In this document: piece after piece, positions 8,672 to 18,220 of the stretch
How the letters are laid out: each line of letters opens with the position of its first letter
Numbering within the stretch: position 1 is the stretch's first letter
Assembly: GCA_964344685.1 (NCBI GenBank)
Contig: CAYFOK010000004.1
Span: forward strand, 124,001-188,000
Length of the DNA stretch: 64,000 bases
Source: Scalindua sp964344685
Lineage (GTDB): Bacteria; Planctomycetota; Brocadiia; Brocadiales; Scalinduaceae
Direction: 5' to 3'
Position numbers and translations under genes: made by a program
The notes under the pieces: generated by a model
The model's input: the letters and a program-made list of their open reading frames with translations, nothing else
What the model was told of the DNA's origin: nothing
The model's database searches: none

Positions 8672-9646
8672 TCAATGATCAGTAAACATAGAACTAATTG
8701 ACATATTAGTGTGAATTCTTTTTATCGCCTCACCCAAAAGTTTTGACACAGATAATACTTTAATCTTATCTCCCAGGCTCTTCGCATGATCGTTCAACGG
8801 AATCGTATCTGTTACTGCTATTTCCTTAATTGGTGCTTCTGATAACTTTTCAACTGCGGCACCGCATAAGACAGGGTGAGTTGCACATACATAGATATCC
8901 TTAGCTCCTTTTTCCTTCAACACCCTTGCCGCCTGACATATAGAGCCACCTGTAGCAATCAAATCGTCTATTATGATTGCATTTCTATCCTCTACATCAC
9001 CAATAACAAACCCAACTTCTAGCTCTTCTGGCCCCATCCTCCTCTTATCTACTACGGCCAATCTCATGTTTAGATGGTTTGAATATTGTCTTGCTATCTT
9101 TATACCGCCCACATCCGGCGAAACGACTACAAAGTCAGATAAATCCTTCTCCCTATAATACGCTGAGATAACAGGGAACGCTAGAAGATGGTCCACTGGT
9201 ATATCAAAGAAACCCTGTATCTGTGCGGCATGCAAATCTATAGTGAGCACTCTATCCGCCCCTGCTTCAGTTATAAGATTTGCAACCAGCTTCGCTGTTA
9301 TTGGTACCCTGCCCTCATCCTTCCTATCTTTCCTGGCATATCCATAATAGGGCAGAACCGCAGTTATTCTAGCGGAAGATGCTCTTTTGAAGCAATCTAT
9401 CAAGATCAGTAACTCAGTAAGGCTGTCATTTACCGGTGCACATGTAGGTTGTATTATGAAGATGTCAGATCCTCTGACATCTTCATCAACCTTGACATCT
9501 ATTTCACCATCCGGAAATCTCCCTACCGTAGCATTGCCTAAAGGTATTGAAAGATAATCACATACCTTTTCAACAAGAGCGATATTAGAGTTTCCTGTAA
9601 ATATTTTTATATTATTTAATGTATCTATACGGTTTTTTTCGTCCAT
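8672..9646 (-). CDS. prs: Ribose-phosphate pyrophosphokinase (PRPP synthase)
   Basis: Makes PRPP from ribose-5-phosphate and ATP for nucleotide, His and Trp synthesis. 324 residues, class I. Visible motifs: the N-terminal SNIALVEKVCDYLSIPLG and GRFPDGEIDV, the ATP/flexible-loop region PYYGYARKDRK, VLTIDLHAAQIQGFF, VVSPDVGG, and the PRPP loop AIIIDDLIATGGSI. First gene of the long minus-strand cluster; the 490 bp upstream have no gene, so a promoter should lie there. Confidence 0.96.
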   Translation of the reverse strand: MDEKNRIDTLNNIKIFTGNSNIALVEKVCDYLSIPLGNATVGRFPDGEIDVKVDEDVRGSDIFIIQPTCAPVNDSLTELLILIDCFKRASSARITAVLPYYGYARKDRKDEGRVPITAKLVANLITEAGADRVLTIDLHAAQIQGFFDIPVDHLLAFPVISAYYREKDLSDFVVVSPDVGGIKIARQYSNHLNMRLAVVDKRRMGPEELEVGFVIGDVEDRNAIIIDDLIATGGSICQAARVLKEKGAKDIYVCATHPVLCGAAVEKLSEAPIKEIAVTDTIPLNDHAKSLGDKIKVLSVSKLLGEAIKRIHTNMSISSMFTDH

Positions 9647-10136
9647 CTTAATCGAACGTTAAAATATACCTTATTTTGCATCCAGTTGCCAGCACAATTA
9701 GTTAAAGCTGCCATGAAAGATGCTTAAATCGGTACCAAATCAATCTATTCCCCGTTTCAAAATGTAAGTAGCAAGGCGAATCTATAATTGCCATTGATTC
9801 CTAAACACCTTGAATATTATGTTAATATATCCGCATTCTCATACTAACTTTTAAACTGCTGGAGATATCGGCCCAGAGCATGTGCAAGCCTTAATATTTA
9901 CACATTCTCACTTATCTATTTCTCGTAACTATTTATTTATAAAACAGTTAACGACTTTTTGTTTCTAAAAAGCAACAGAGGAAGAATGCTATCAAAAAAA
10001 GATATTCAATGCAAGTAAAAACTAATTATGCGACAAAACAGATGAAAATATTGAAAATACTTTGAAACGACTAAATTGCATTAGTATAATCATCAGCATA
10101 ATTTTGTCTCGTTTTCAACTTTAAAGAGGGTTTGAA
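9647..10136. other. Divergent intergenic region, 490 bp
   Basis: AT-rich DNA between the divergent prs and mgtC-like genes. It must hold the promoters of both. I see no convincing -35/-10 pair, tRNA, riboswitch fold or remnant coding sequence. Purine-rich SD-like sequence (AAAGAGGG, ending at 10130) precedes the TTG start of the right-hand gene. Confidence 0.6.
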
Positions 10137-10835
10137 TTGTTTAATTTTGCTGATATTTTGATGATTGGCACTGTACTTGGAAAGTTATTAGTTGCTGCAA
10201 TCCTGGGAGGCATTATCGGATGGGAAAGACATAGACGGGGACGACCTGCGGGCCTGAGGACCCATCTCCTTGTATGTATTGGTGTAACCCTGATGATGCT
10301 GGTTTCAGAACATATTTTTGTCCAATACCAAGCTCACGGTCATGATTCTGTGCTTCGAATTGACCCTGCAAGGATTGCTGCTCAGGTTGTAACGGGCATT
10401 GGATTCCTGGGTGCAGGCACAATTATGCGATCACGGGCCAGTATAAGGGGGCTGACGACAGCAGCGTCCCTCTGGGTAGTTGCAGGTATAGGCCTTGCGG
10501 TTGGCAGCGGATTCATATTACCTGCCATTTTTACAACCATTCTTACAATTGCTATCCTGATTCTAAATGCTTTGGTTGAAAAAAGAATGAAAAGGAATAA
10601 ATACAGGACACTAAGAGTGCTAATTACCGGTCAAGAACATTTTTTGGACGACATAACACAGGTTCTAGAGAATCATTCCGTAGAATTAAAAAATTATAAG
10701 TTTAAAAAAAATATCCAGAAGAATGAAATTGAGTATGATTTAGATGTACAGTACCAAAACGAAAAAACGTTATTATTTGCCACGCACGATGTAACAAAAA
10801 CGCTCAAAGACATAAAGAGTTTCAGTTTGGAATAA
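10137..10835 (+). CDS. MgtC/SapB-family membrane protein
   Basis: A 232-residue integral membrane protein. The MgtC signature is intact: ILGGIIGWERHRRGRPAGLR (cytoplasmic loop after helix 1), then THLLVCIGVTLMM, ARIAAQVVTGIGFLGAGTI, RGLTTAASLWVVAGIGLAVG and a last helix. A hydrophilic ACT-like C-terminal domain follows (about 150-232). MgtC proteins modulate Mg2+ homeostasis or F-type ATPase activity; the substrate here is unknown. The start is TTG with AAAGAGGG seven bases upstream. The next gene is 36 bp downstream. Confidence 0.9.
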   Translation: MFNFADILMIGTVLGKLLVAAILGGIIGWERHRRGRPAGLRTHLLVCIGVTLMMLVSEHIFVQYQAHGHDSVLRIDPARIAAQVVTGIGFLGAGTIMRSRASIRGLTTAASLWVVAGIGLAVGSGFILPAIFTTILTIAILILNALVEKRMKRNKYRTLRVLITGQEHFLDDITQVLENHSVELKNYKFKKNIQKNEIEYDLDVQYQNEKTLLFATHDVTKTLKDIKSFSLE

Positions 10836-10871
10836 CTATTTAATAAATAAGGCAGGAGGGACCATGCTATC

Positions 10872-11384
10872 ATGAAAAAGACTCTTACACTTCTTATTTT
10901 CTGTCTATTGCCTTCTTTCTTTTTTCTGGGTGCTTCAGAACCGCAGCCGGTTCTTGAAAAGCTGGATTCCCTTGAGAAAACTATTTCTAACCTATCATTC
11001 AGAATCCTTGCTCTAGAAAAAAGAATTATTTCTCTGGAGGAAAAGATTTTTCTGCAAGCGACGAAGCAGGAAAAACTTCCGGGAAATATCCCTGAAAATA
11101 TTGAACCGTCCGGCGATGATTTTTCTATTGAAGACGTTACTTGTGAAACCCAATATAATGGCACGGTTTTTAAAGGTAAAATTACAAATAATACTAATAA
11201 TGATTTCCAGTATTCACTTTTCAAAATTACTGCTTACAAGAAAGATGGTTCTGTCGCAGCCAGTAACGACTTTTATATATTGAACCTGGACAGACATTCA
11301 ACCAGAAGATTTGAGGCAAAAATACATGACGCAACGAAGGAAGAGTTTGAGAAATATACAATTGAATTTACCAAAGGTTCCTGA
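10872..11384 (+). CDS. Exported coiled-coil protein with a FxLYD-like domain
   Basis: A 170-residue protein of unknown function. A signal peptide (1-22, ending FLGASEPQ) has no lipobox Cys. A short heptad coiled coil follows (about 24-55, LEKLDSLEKTISNLSFRILA...). The C-terminal part (about 80-168) reads YNGTVFKGKITNNTNNDFQ...FKITAYKKDGS...RFEAKI, the immunoglobulin-like pattern of FxLYD domains, where N-N-T follows a G-x-I/V strand. Likely periplasmic. SD AGGAGGG precedes the ATG. Confidence 0.75.
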   Translation: MKKTLTLLIFCLLPSFFFLGASEPQPVLEKLDSLEKTISNLSFRILALEKRIISLEEKIFLQATKQEKLPGNIPENIEPSGDDFSIEDVTCETQYNGTVFKGKITNNTNNDFQYSLFKITAYKKDGSVAASNDFYILNLDRHSTRRFEAKIHDATKEEFEKYTIEFTKGS

Positions 11385-11417
11385 TCCAGAAAATATTTTG
11401 CTTTGAGGAGAAAATTG

Positions 11418-13343
11418 ATGAAGTTTAAACACTTATTAGAACCCTTAGAGTTAAAAGGTTTGTTGTTGAAAAACCGTATTACAATGTCGGCAATGCCTAC
11501 AGGTTTTAGTAACACAAAAGGCTATGTTACACAAAAGATGGTTTCATATTACGCCAGAAGGGCCAGGGGAGGCGCTTCATTGATTATGGTTGAAGGAGCT
11601 GCTGTAGAGGAAAAAGGTAAAGTTTATTTATCACAGCTTATGGCCAGTGATGAAACCTATTTATCGGGCCTGAATGAGTTAGCTGAGGGCATTAAGAAAA
11701 ACGGCGCTTTCGCAGCATTGCAACTCCAACATGGTGGCAGATATGCAATGAGCCCAAACCCAATATCCGCATCAGATGTTTCTTTTACATGCCCGTGTAC
11801 CAGGAAAGACATAGTTCCTCTATCCATGACTGAAAACGATATAAAATCAACGATTACCTCTTTTACAAATGCGGCTGTTATGGCAAAAAAAGCCGGTTTT
11901 GACATGATTGAAATCAGTGGAGGTTACGGCCATCTTTTAAGCCAGTTTCTTTCACCACGGACAAACAAAAGAAATGATGACTATGGTGGCGATCTCGAAG
12001 GGAGAATGAAATTATCGCTGAATATTATTGAATCAATACAGGAAACACTGGGAGATGGATTCCCGATAGGTTATCAGATGATGGCCGACGAACTGCTGGA
12101 TGATGGGTTTTCATTAGATGAAGCAAAGGTATTTGCCGGAAAACTGGAAGAGAGTGGAGCCACTTATTTATCTGTAACCTGCGGCACCCCGGAATCCTTC
12201 TATAATGGTGACGGTCTCTTTGCAATGAGGTCTCCCGAAGGAGGCACTTCTGAATCATGTAAGGGTATTAAAGGTGAAGTCTCCATTCCGGTATTTGCCA
12301 CCGGCAAGATGACAGACATCCAAATCATTGAGGATATACTTGCCTCCGGGAATGCTGATACAGTAGCGATTGATAGAGCATTATTCTGCGACCCGGATCT
12401 TCCTGCGAAAGCACGTTCTGAAAAATCCGGCGATATTATCGAATGTGTTTCATGTGCAAACTGTAATGATCGAGTTATGAAAGGGCTTGGTGCTGACTGC
12501 ACCGTCAACCCAAAGGTCGGCCGTGAGAGTGAAAGTATCATCCAGGCTGCTTCTGCCAGCAAGAAAGTACTAATAGCCGGCAGTGGCCCGGGCGGGATAA
12601 TTGCAGCACTTACTGCTTCCGAAAGAGGCCACGATGTTACTTTAGTTGAAAAAGGACCTAAGCTGGGAGGCCATTTAAAAGCGGCACCCAAGGCACCTGG
12701 AAAAACACCATGGATAAAAGTGCTGGATTATCTTTCAAATCAACTGAAAGCATCTCAGGTAGATGTTAAAATGGAATGCGCGATTGATGAGGAATTAGTA
12801 AAAAGCATATCTCCTGATGTCCTTATCATAGCCACAGGAATTAAGCTGAAGAAAATAACCGTATCTTATCCTGAAGGCAGGGTGGATGGTCCGGGAGCTG
12901 TTTTGTTCGGGAAAAAGGAACCAGGTGAAAACAACGTAATCATTGGAGCTGGTTTTATCGGTTCAGAAATAGCAGAATGCATAGCTGAAAAAGGCAAGAA
13001 GGCTACTGTGGTAGAAAAACTTCCGACAGTTGCACAGGATATGGATCTGATCAACCGGACGATCCTGTTAAATAAACTTGAAGAATATGGAGTTCAGTTC
13101 TGCCTTAGCAGTAAGCTTCTGGAAATCACTGAAGATAAAGTAATTATTGAGGATAGCACTGGAAAGGTAGTAGAACTTAAGGCCGATTTAGTTATTAATG
13201 CAAGCGGCTTTAACCCTGCAAACGATTTCTATCATACGGCAAAAGACCTGGTAAATGAGGTATATCTAATCGGCGACTCAAAGATTCCGAGAAACATTCA
13301 TGATGCCGTGCATGAAGGATACCAGGTAGGTTTAAATATTTAG
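11418..13343 (+). CDS. 2,4-dienoyl-CoA reductase-like NADH:flavin oxidoreductase (FMN, 4Fe-4S, FAD)
   Basis: About 641 residues in the bacterial 2,4-dienoyl-CoA reductase/trimethylamine dehydrogenase layout. First comes an Old Yellow Enzyme TIM barrel (1-335; KNRITMSAMPTGF, ALQLQHGGRYA, GGYGHLLSQFLSPRTNKR). Then comes a cluster motif C-x2-C-x2-C-x11-C (CVSCANCNDR...C). FAD (VLIAGSGPGGIIAALTASER) and NAD(P)H (VIIGAGFIGSEIAE) Rossmann folds follow. The start is ATG with SD GAGGAG seven bases upstream; an in-frame TTG 15 bases earlier overlaps that SD and is rejected. The true substrate (enoyl-CoA, amine or other enone) cannot be read from sequence. Confidence 0.9.
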   Translation: MKFKHLLEPLELKGLLLKNRITMSAMPTGFSNTKGYVTQKMVSYYARRARGGASLIMVEGAAVEEKGKVYLSQLMASDETYLSGLNELAEGIKKNGAFAALQLQHGGRYAMSPNPISASDVSFTCPCTRKDIVPLSMTENDIKSTITSFTNAAVMAKKAGFDMIEISGGYGHLLSQFLSPRTNKRNDDYGGDLEGRMKLSLNIIESIQETLGDGFPIGYQMMADELLDDGFSLDEAKVFAGKLEESGATYLSVTCGTPESFYNGDGLFAMRSPEGGTSESCKGIKGEVSIPVFATGKMTDIQIIEDILASGNADTVAIDRALFCDPDLPAKARSEKSGDIIECVSCANCNDRVMKGLGADCTVNPKVGRESESIIQAASASKKVLIAGSGPGGIIAALTASERGHDVTLVEKGPKLGGHLKAAPKAPGKTPWIKVLDYLSNQLKASQVDVKMECAIDEELVKSISPDVLIIATGIKLKKITVSYPEGRVDGPGAVLFGKKEPGENNVIIGAGFIGSEIAECIAEKGKKATVVEKLPTVAQDMDLINRTILLNKLEEYGVQFCLSSKLLEITEDKVIIEDSTGKVVELKADLVINASGFNPANDFYHTAKDLVNEVYLIGDSKIPRNIHDAVHEGYQVGLNI

Positions 13344-13423
13344 CGGGTACTTTAATATCAGGTAGTAAACAAGCGTAAACAAAAAGATTTCCTACTACCC
13401 CATTTGCTTAAGGAAGTTCTTAT

Positions 13424-14890
13424 TTAAGCCAGGAAACCGGTTACATTGTCCAGCTGCACATTGCTTACGGCAATTTCCGGGGCTATCACGATTTCCCTTG
13501 ATCCCCATACAAGAGTAGACCTCTTTTTCTTTGTAATGCCGATTATGTTATTTAGTATGTGTTTAATATTTGTGTTGATTCTAATGGTGTTAGGTTTTAA
13601 CGGATTGGAAATCCTTCCATCTTTAATGGAAAAAGAGTCGGCAATTATAGTACTCGTAAAGTCACCCATTGCCAAACCGTTTATCGCATAGGTGTACCAA
13701 ATCCTTCCGATATATACTCCGTTGTTTACCTGTTTAAGAAGACTATCTCTACCGGTTTCCCTGTTTCCCTCAATTATTACATTTGTCGGAGAAATGCCTG
13801 TCTTGCTTCTGTAGTCTCTACCATTTGCTGAATATCTAAAGCCGTTCCGTGGTATTGGATTGTACAAATTATTTCTGAATTTCTCTGCATAGTAATTATT
13901 TGACAAAAAGCCGGCCAGTGTGCCACTCTTTATCAGATCAGTTTTTCCAGTCGGCACTCCCTCACACGTAATCTTTTTACTACCTGTCTCTCCCTTTATT
14001 GACCCGTCATCATATATATTTAAATTACGCGATGCTATTTCCTGTCCGAGTTTTCCGAGAAACGGAGTATTTGATGCATTGACTGACGATAGAGCTAATG
14101 ATGGTATCAAAACGTTCGACGCAATGTCAGTAAGTGGCTGGTTTCCAAAGATCACATTGTGCCTTCCAGACCTGATTTTCATTCCGCCAATTGTCCTCAT
14201 AGCACTCTCTGCAGCTTCTCTTCCTGCTGTTTCCGGCTTAAATGCTGCAAGGTGTGTACCTGTACTCCATCCAGTACCCTTAACATTTTTGTTCTCTATC
14301 ATAGCAGTTATGTTTGCGGTAAGGCTGGTAGTTTCATCAAAGTCGTCAATTCCTTTTGTAGTCTTTATGGCCATTCTTTCTCTAAGAATGGTAACGTCTC
14401 CACCGATAATAATTGTTTTTTTGTGTCCGCCATCACGAAGAGTTTTGAGAGCACCGTCAAGAGCCTTCCATCCTAAATCAACAGAATCTTCTTCGCTGAT
14501 CTCCATAACACGTTTGTCGTGATAGTTTACTAAGGCAGGTTTATCTGCCGGTTCGGGTAGCGTTTTGAAATCCGGGTCATAAACCCTGTTCCTTCTCGCC
14601 TTTGCCAGGGCCTCAAGAATGCCCTCTTTAGTCAAATCGTTTGTAACGGATCCAAACCCTGCTTCTATTCTGTTCCCTCTCTTGAATGTAGCCAGTATTC
14701 CAAGCCCATATGATTGGATTGACTTTGGTTCGTGGACCCCGTTGCAGGGAATATCAGATGTGTAGTTAAGCCTTATCGTTATCAGATCATTCCATGAAGC
14801 AAATACCTCTGCATCAACAACATCCTTTTGCTTTTTTATGAATTTAAGCGCATCGGCAACAGCTGTTTGTAAATCTTCAGTTTTTATCAC
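13424..14890 (-). CDS. pmbA: TldE/PmbA-type metalloprotease subunit
   Basis: A 488-residue member of the TldD/PmbA (U62) family lacking the HExxxH motif found in the neighbouring TldD homologue, as expected for the TldE subunit. Family sequence includes LTANITAMIENKNVKGTGWS, N-V-I-F-G-N-Q-P-L and the C-terminal GVYIGRIWYTYAINGLAMGDFTS. TldD-TldE heterodimers degrade unfolded peptides and process RiPP precursors in some bacteria. It follows tldD by 105 bp on the same strand. No RiPP precursor is evident nearby. Confidence 0.88.
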   Translation of the reverse strand: MIKTEDLQTAVADALKFIKKQKDVVDAEVFASWNDLITIRLNYTSDIPCNGVHEPKSIQSYGLGILATFKRGNRIEAGFGSVTNDLTKEGILEALAKARRNRVYDPDFKTLPEPADKPALVNYHDKRVMEISEEDSVDLGWKALDGALKTLRDGGHKKTIIIGGDVTILRERMAIKTTKGIDDFDETTSLTANITAMIENKNVKGTGWSTGTHLAAFKPETAGREAAESAMRTIGGMKIRSGRHNVIFGNQPLTDIASNVLIPSLALSSVNASNTPFLGKLGQEIASRNLNIYDDGSIKGETGSKKITCEGVPTGKTDLIKSGTLAGFLSNNYYAEKFRNNLYNPIPRNGFRYSANGRDYRSKTGISPTNVIIEGNRETGRDSLLKQVNNGVYIGRIWYTYAINGLAMGDFTSTIIADSFSIKDGRISNPLKPNTIRINTNIKHILNNIIGITKKKRSTLVWGSREIVIAPEIAVSNVQLDNVTGFLA

Positions 14891-14995
14891 GGTAAATTAC
14901 TAATCCTCACACAAAGTCACTAAAAACACAAAGAAAATGTAATTAAAAAATAAGAAAAAACGTTTCCTCCTTAACAAGTGGGGAAGGAGTAAGGT

Positions 14996-16606
14996 TCAAC
15001 AACCTGCCAGCCTTGCCTTGCCCCTGAGCGTTGGACCGCCGTTTCCCACCCTCATAATCTGCATCGGCTGTCCCTTTCCACAGTTCGGTATGGGAAACAT
15101 TTTAAAATCATTTCCCACTGCATCAATGCTCATGAGAAACTCTTTTGAATTTGCCATTATACCGCCACCTCTATACAGCTTTACAAGTTTGCCATTTTCA
15201 ATCTTATAAACTTTTTTAGCAGAGATCCTGAAGTTTTCTCTGGATTCGCTTATGGACGGTATTCTGTGGCTGACAATATAATATCCATCCTTTACTTCCT
15301 TTATTATTTTTTTCTGGTCCTTTTTACCGGGACCAAAGGCGGTATTTGTCATCCTGACTATCGGTACCATTGACGAGGTAGTTGCCCTCATTGAACCATT
15401 CGGTTCGTGTTGAAGAATTGCAGCATTTTCTCTTCCATTCAGGAAAGTTTTTAGAATACCGTTTTTAATTACATCTATACGTTTACCGGGAGTTCCTTCC
15501 GCATCATATTTATAGTATCCGTATCCCATTGTTGTAGGGTCTGAAAACGCATTTACAAGTGGCGACGCTATCCTCTTTCCAACCTGGTTTTCATCCATGC
15601 TCTTGTAAAGCCAGGACCTTCCCGCATAAGCAGTTTCCATTTTCAATATCCTGTCGGATTCGGTAGGATGCCCGACGATTTCGTGCACGAGCAGTGTATT
15701 AAAGTGTGGGTCAGTTACAACAACTACTTCATCTTTACCAGTTTTAAGAAACTCTGCGCCTGAAAGTTCGATGGTTTCTCTTGTCCTTTCAAGTGCAAAA
15801 TCAAGAAAACTTAAATTAAAGCAATTTTTGCCATCAATTATTTCCCAACCTCTCATATCTCCAACATAGTCGTAGCAAACTTCCGGACCGGACTCACCCT
15901 TCTGAGCAGACACATAAATAACACCCTGGGTCAGCGGCAATGACTGGTCAATATTTGCACCTTCAGAACTGCAGAACAACTCCCGGGTTATTCCTGTCCT
16001 TATTCCGGCAGCTGCATAATGTACAGACGGATCAAGCGCATTCATCTGCCCGGAAACATCCATACTTGTCTTTAACACCTTCTGCAGGGAGACCTTTCGT
16101 GGATCTATTTCAAAATCCGCCGGCACCGTATCCTGACACACCTTGATCTTTGCAAGTCTTACTTCTGTTAACGAATCTGCACTCTTTTTAAATTTCTGCT
16201 TTTTCTCTGCATTGGCTATCGCCCGTTCATAGGCAGTATTTATACCATTAATAATCAGGCTTGTTATTTGCTTAATCTTTAAATCATTTTTCCCCAGTGA
16301 TTGGCCATAGAACCCCCATGACGACATTTCTCCCGCAATAACCCTTATGCCGAACGAGGCATCATAATCATCCGTCACATCCTTTGATTGTCCGTTTTCA
16401 GAAGTAGCTGATTTGAATTCGCTGATACCAAGCCTGACGTCAACATATTTACAGTCGCTTAATGATTTGTAATACGTTGATACTGTTTTAAAGACGTATC
16501 CTTTTAGCTTCTCCAAAATTTCTATACGTGTTTTCATTGTAGACGAATTAAATTCTTTCAGTTCATCCGCCTGAAACATGTCGAACAGGCAGGAAAAAAT
16601 ATACAT
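14996..16606 (-). CDS. tldD: TldD-family metalloprotease (catalytic subunit)
   Basis: Catalytic partner of the adjacent TldE. The zinc motif LLVHEIVGHPTESDR (HExxxH) is followed by AYAGRSW, and later AILQHEPNGSMRATTSSMVPI and TNTAFGPGKKD. The annotated frame is 536 residues, longer than the usual 450-480. The first ATG at 16606 lies against a dispersed repeat and has no SD; the Met at residue 10 (16579, MFQADELKEF) or residue 24 may be the real start. Cytoplasmic. Confidence 0.88.
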   Translation of the reverse strand: MYIFSCLFDMFQADELKEFNSSTMKTRIEILEKLKGYVFKTVSTYYKSLSDCKYVDVRLGISEFKSATSENGQSKDVTDDYDASFGIRVIAGEMSSWGFYGQSLGKNDLKIKQITSLIINGINTAYERAIANAEKKQKFKKSADSLTEVRLAKIKVCQDTVPADFEIDPRKVSLQKVLKTSMDVSGQMNALDPSVHYAAAGIRTGITRELFCSSEGANIDQSLPLTQGVIYVSAQKGESGPEVCYDYVGDMRGWEIIDGKNCFNLSFLDFALERTRETIELSGAEFLKTGKDEVVVVTDPHFNTLLVHEIVGHPTESDRILKMETAYAGRSWLYKSMDENQVGKRIASPLVNAFSDPTTMGYGYYKYDAEGTPGKRIDVIKNGILKTFLNGRENAAILQHEPNGSMRATTSSMVPIVRMTNTAFGPGKKDQKKIIKEVKDGYYIVSHRIPSISESRENFRISAKKVYKIENGKLVKLYRGGGIMANSKEFLMSIDAVGNDFKMFPIPNCGKGQPMQIMRVGNGGPTLRGKARLAGC

Positions 16607-16646
16607 TAACGCAGAGGCGCGGAGATCACTGAGATCTTTATATAAC

Positions 16647-17027
16647 TTACTTTAAATTGTTGACTACACGGAAAATTCCATCCCGCAATACTTCAACATG
16701 AAAATTAATTATTAAACCTAAATGTTTATTGCTGAGACGTAAATAAGTCAGTAGCTTCGGCTTGTCTATCTTTGATAATTCTTCTTTTGCTTTCAAATCT
16801 ACTATTACGTTATCTTCTACTATTAAGCCCAGGCGAAGATCTGAACCAAGTTTGATACCTTTATATGGAATTGGAACACCTTGTTGTCTTTTAAATTGTA
16901 ACCCTCTCAGATGCAACTCATGGCAGAGAGCATCTTCATAAACAGACTCCAAAAGCCCCGGCCCCAAAATACGATGTACTTCTATTGCAGCACCGATTAT
17001 CTTCCCTGATATCTCGTTTTCATGCAT
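16647..17027 (-). CDS. GxxExxY family protein
   Basis: About 126 residues. The signature GPGLLESVYEDALCHEL gives the family its name; it is followed by R-G-L-x-F-x-R-Q, PIPYKGIKLGSDLRLGLIVEDNVIVDLKA and LGLIINFHVEVLRDGI. The fold is related to PD-(D/E)XK nucleases (E in the GxxExxY helix, then D...D-L-K), but no function is established. The family is common as singletons between dispersed repeats in planctomycetes. I prefer the ATG at 17027 with AAGGG upstream; a GTG at 17039 is the alternative. Confidence 0.85.
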   Translation of the reverse strand: MHENEISGKIIGAAIEVHRILGPGLLESVYEDALCHELHLRGLQFKRQQGVPIPYKGIKLGSDLRLGLIVEDNVIVDLKAKEELSKIDKPKLLTYLRLSNKHLGLIINFHVEVLRDGIFRVVNNLK

Positions 17028-17116
17028 AATAACCAACACCCTTCATGGTTTTACGTTAGTCTTTATTCCCCTCTGCGTCCTCCGCACCTCTGCGATAAAA
17101 CAAAAAACTAAAGAGC

Positions 17117-17836
17117 CTAATTGCTGTTATCTTCTTTTCTCTTAATCGTAATATTCATAGCAATAAAAACAAAGGTTACCAGAAAAACCATTCCTACGGT
17201 GGTTACGATGGTCATGTGGACGAGGTTTCCTTTGATTTCAGCTTCTGCCCTGTCTATAGGCACTGCCACTGAAATAGCGCCTCTCAGGTCTCCAAAGGTA
17301 TAACCCGTAGCCTTGTCATCAGGATATTCATCCTGTATGAAACCGGGTACAGTCTCTTTGGCAGAGTGGCATTTAAGGCATGCTTCTTCTATGTAAAGGG
17401 GTATGAGATATCTCAGCACGGTCTGGTCCTCTATCTGATCGACACCTTTATACTCTGTGAGATTTTTGTCTTTCCCAAATTCTGAAAGAGCTTTCTCTTC
17501 AAAATTATCCGGTCTGTTCTTAGGATTTCTATATCTTGAACTGACCTGTCTTAACCGATATCCCGTTGCACTGTAAAACTTTTTACCAATCTCATTTCCT
17601 GCGATTGCGGGCATGAGCAATCTGGTCGCTTCATTATGCTCCATATTCGCAATTGCCATTGTTTCTGCCAGATACTCTCTCGTATGCTTAAGCTCCAGGG
17701 CAATCATCTCGCACTTGTCGTACACTTCCTCTCGCAACAGCGTGGACTGTTTCTGGAAGTTAGTAAAACTTATGGAAAGTATCACAATAGCAACAACTAC
17801 TATTATGATGCTGTAAAGTTTAAAATTCTTTTTCAT
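17117..17836 (-). CDS. Membrane-anchored monoheme protein, Tll0287/DUF3365-like
   Basis: A 239-residue protein with a transmembrane helix at each end (about 8-27 and 205-230) and a periplasmic domain between. The domain has R-Q-V-S-S-R-Y-R-N-P-K-N and one CxxCH heme site (EACLKCHSAKETVPGFI, about residue 157), followed by GYTFGDLRGAISVAVPI. This is the DUF3365 (Tll0287-like) sensor domain with covalently bound heme c. Such domains usually head histidine kinases or chemoreceptors; here nothing follows the second helix except 10 charged residues, so it may report to a separate partner or act in electron transfer. Confidence 0.82.
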   Translation of the reverse strand: MKKNFKLYSIIIVVVAIVILSISFTNFQKQSTLLREEVYDKCEMIALELKHTREYLAETMAIANMEHNEATRLLMPAIAGNEIGKKFYSATGYRLRQVSSRYRNPKNRPDNFEEKALSEFGKDKNLTEYKGVDQIEDQTVLRYLIPLYIEEACLKCHSAKETVPGFIQDEYPDDKATGYTFGDLRGAISVAVPIDRAEAEIKGNLVHMTIVTTVGMVFLVTFVFIAMNITIKRKEDNSN

Positions 17837-18220
17837 TAATGTTAAGTACCGTAAAAAAGATTAGACCGTTATGTACAATGGTTTTAAGTCTAACACAAAA
17901 GCGAGAGATTTTCTAAAAAATTATGGACAAATCCAAAAGCGTAGTTCACCGCAAAGACGCAGAGGGCGCAAAGAAAATAACCAAAAAAACTTTGTTCCTC
18001 ACACAAAGCCACGGAGATCACGAAGAAATAAAAATCAAAAAGAAATAGTTTTTTCCTTTGTGCTCCTTGTGTCTTTGTGTGATTATTGTTTGATGTATAG
18101 GTGAAAGTCAGGTTTTTATAAATTTCACTTGAAAATTGCTCAAAAATTATATAAATCATGGCTATGTTATTAGAAATATGCAGATGTTGTGTATATTACT
18201 GTAAGAGGTAATGATTATAA
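17837..18220. other. Intergenic region with dispersed-repeat units
   Basis: The left part has no recognisable feature. 17946-17975 holds the phrase CACCGCAAAGACGCAGAGG that recurs at other intergenic sites. 18000-18025 and 18056-18081 form an imperfect inverted repeat (CACACAAAG...CACGAAG against CTTTGTGCTCCTTGTGTC). Open frames here on both strands are artefacts of these repeats. The last 40 bases lead to the SD (AAGAGGTAATG) of the next gene. Confidence 0.7.
18000..18081. repeat. Imperfect stem-loop in dispersed repeat
   Basis: Two arms of about 26 bp, 18000-18025 and 18056-18081, are complementary at most positions and separated by an A-rich loop of about 30 bases. Both arms resemble the 'cacacaaag...cac' repeat seen downstream of other genes in the window. 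No T-run follows, so it is not a simple terminator. Confidence 0.65.

Noticed and set aside
13344..13423. GGTAGTA...TACTACC inverted repeat between convergent genes as a terminator
   Set aside because: Only 7 bp with a loop of about 30 bases and no T-run.
17871..18159. Short frames on both strands between the monoheme and repeat-protein genes
   Set aside because: They lie on dispersed repeats and on an imperfect inverted repeat; the composition is not protein-like.
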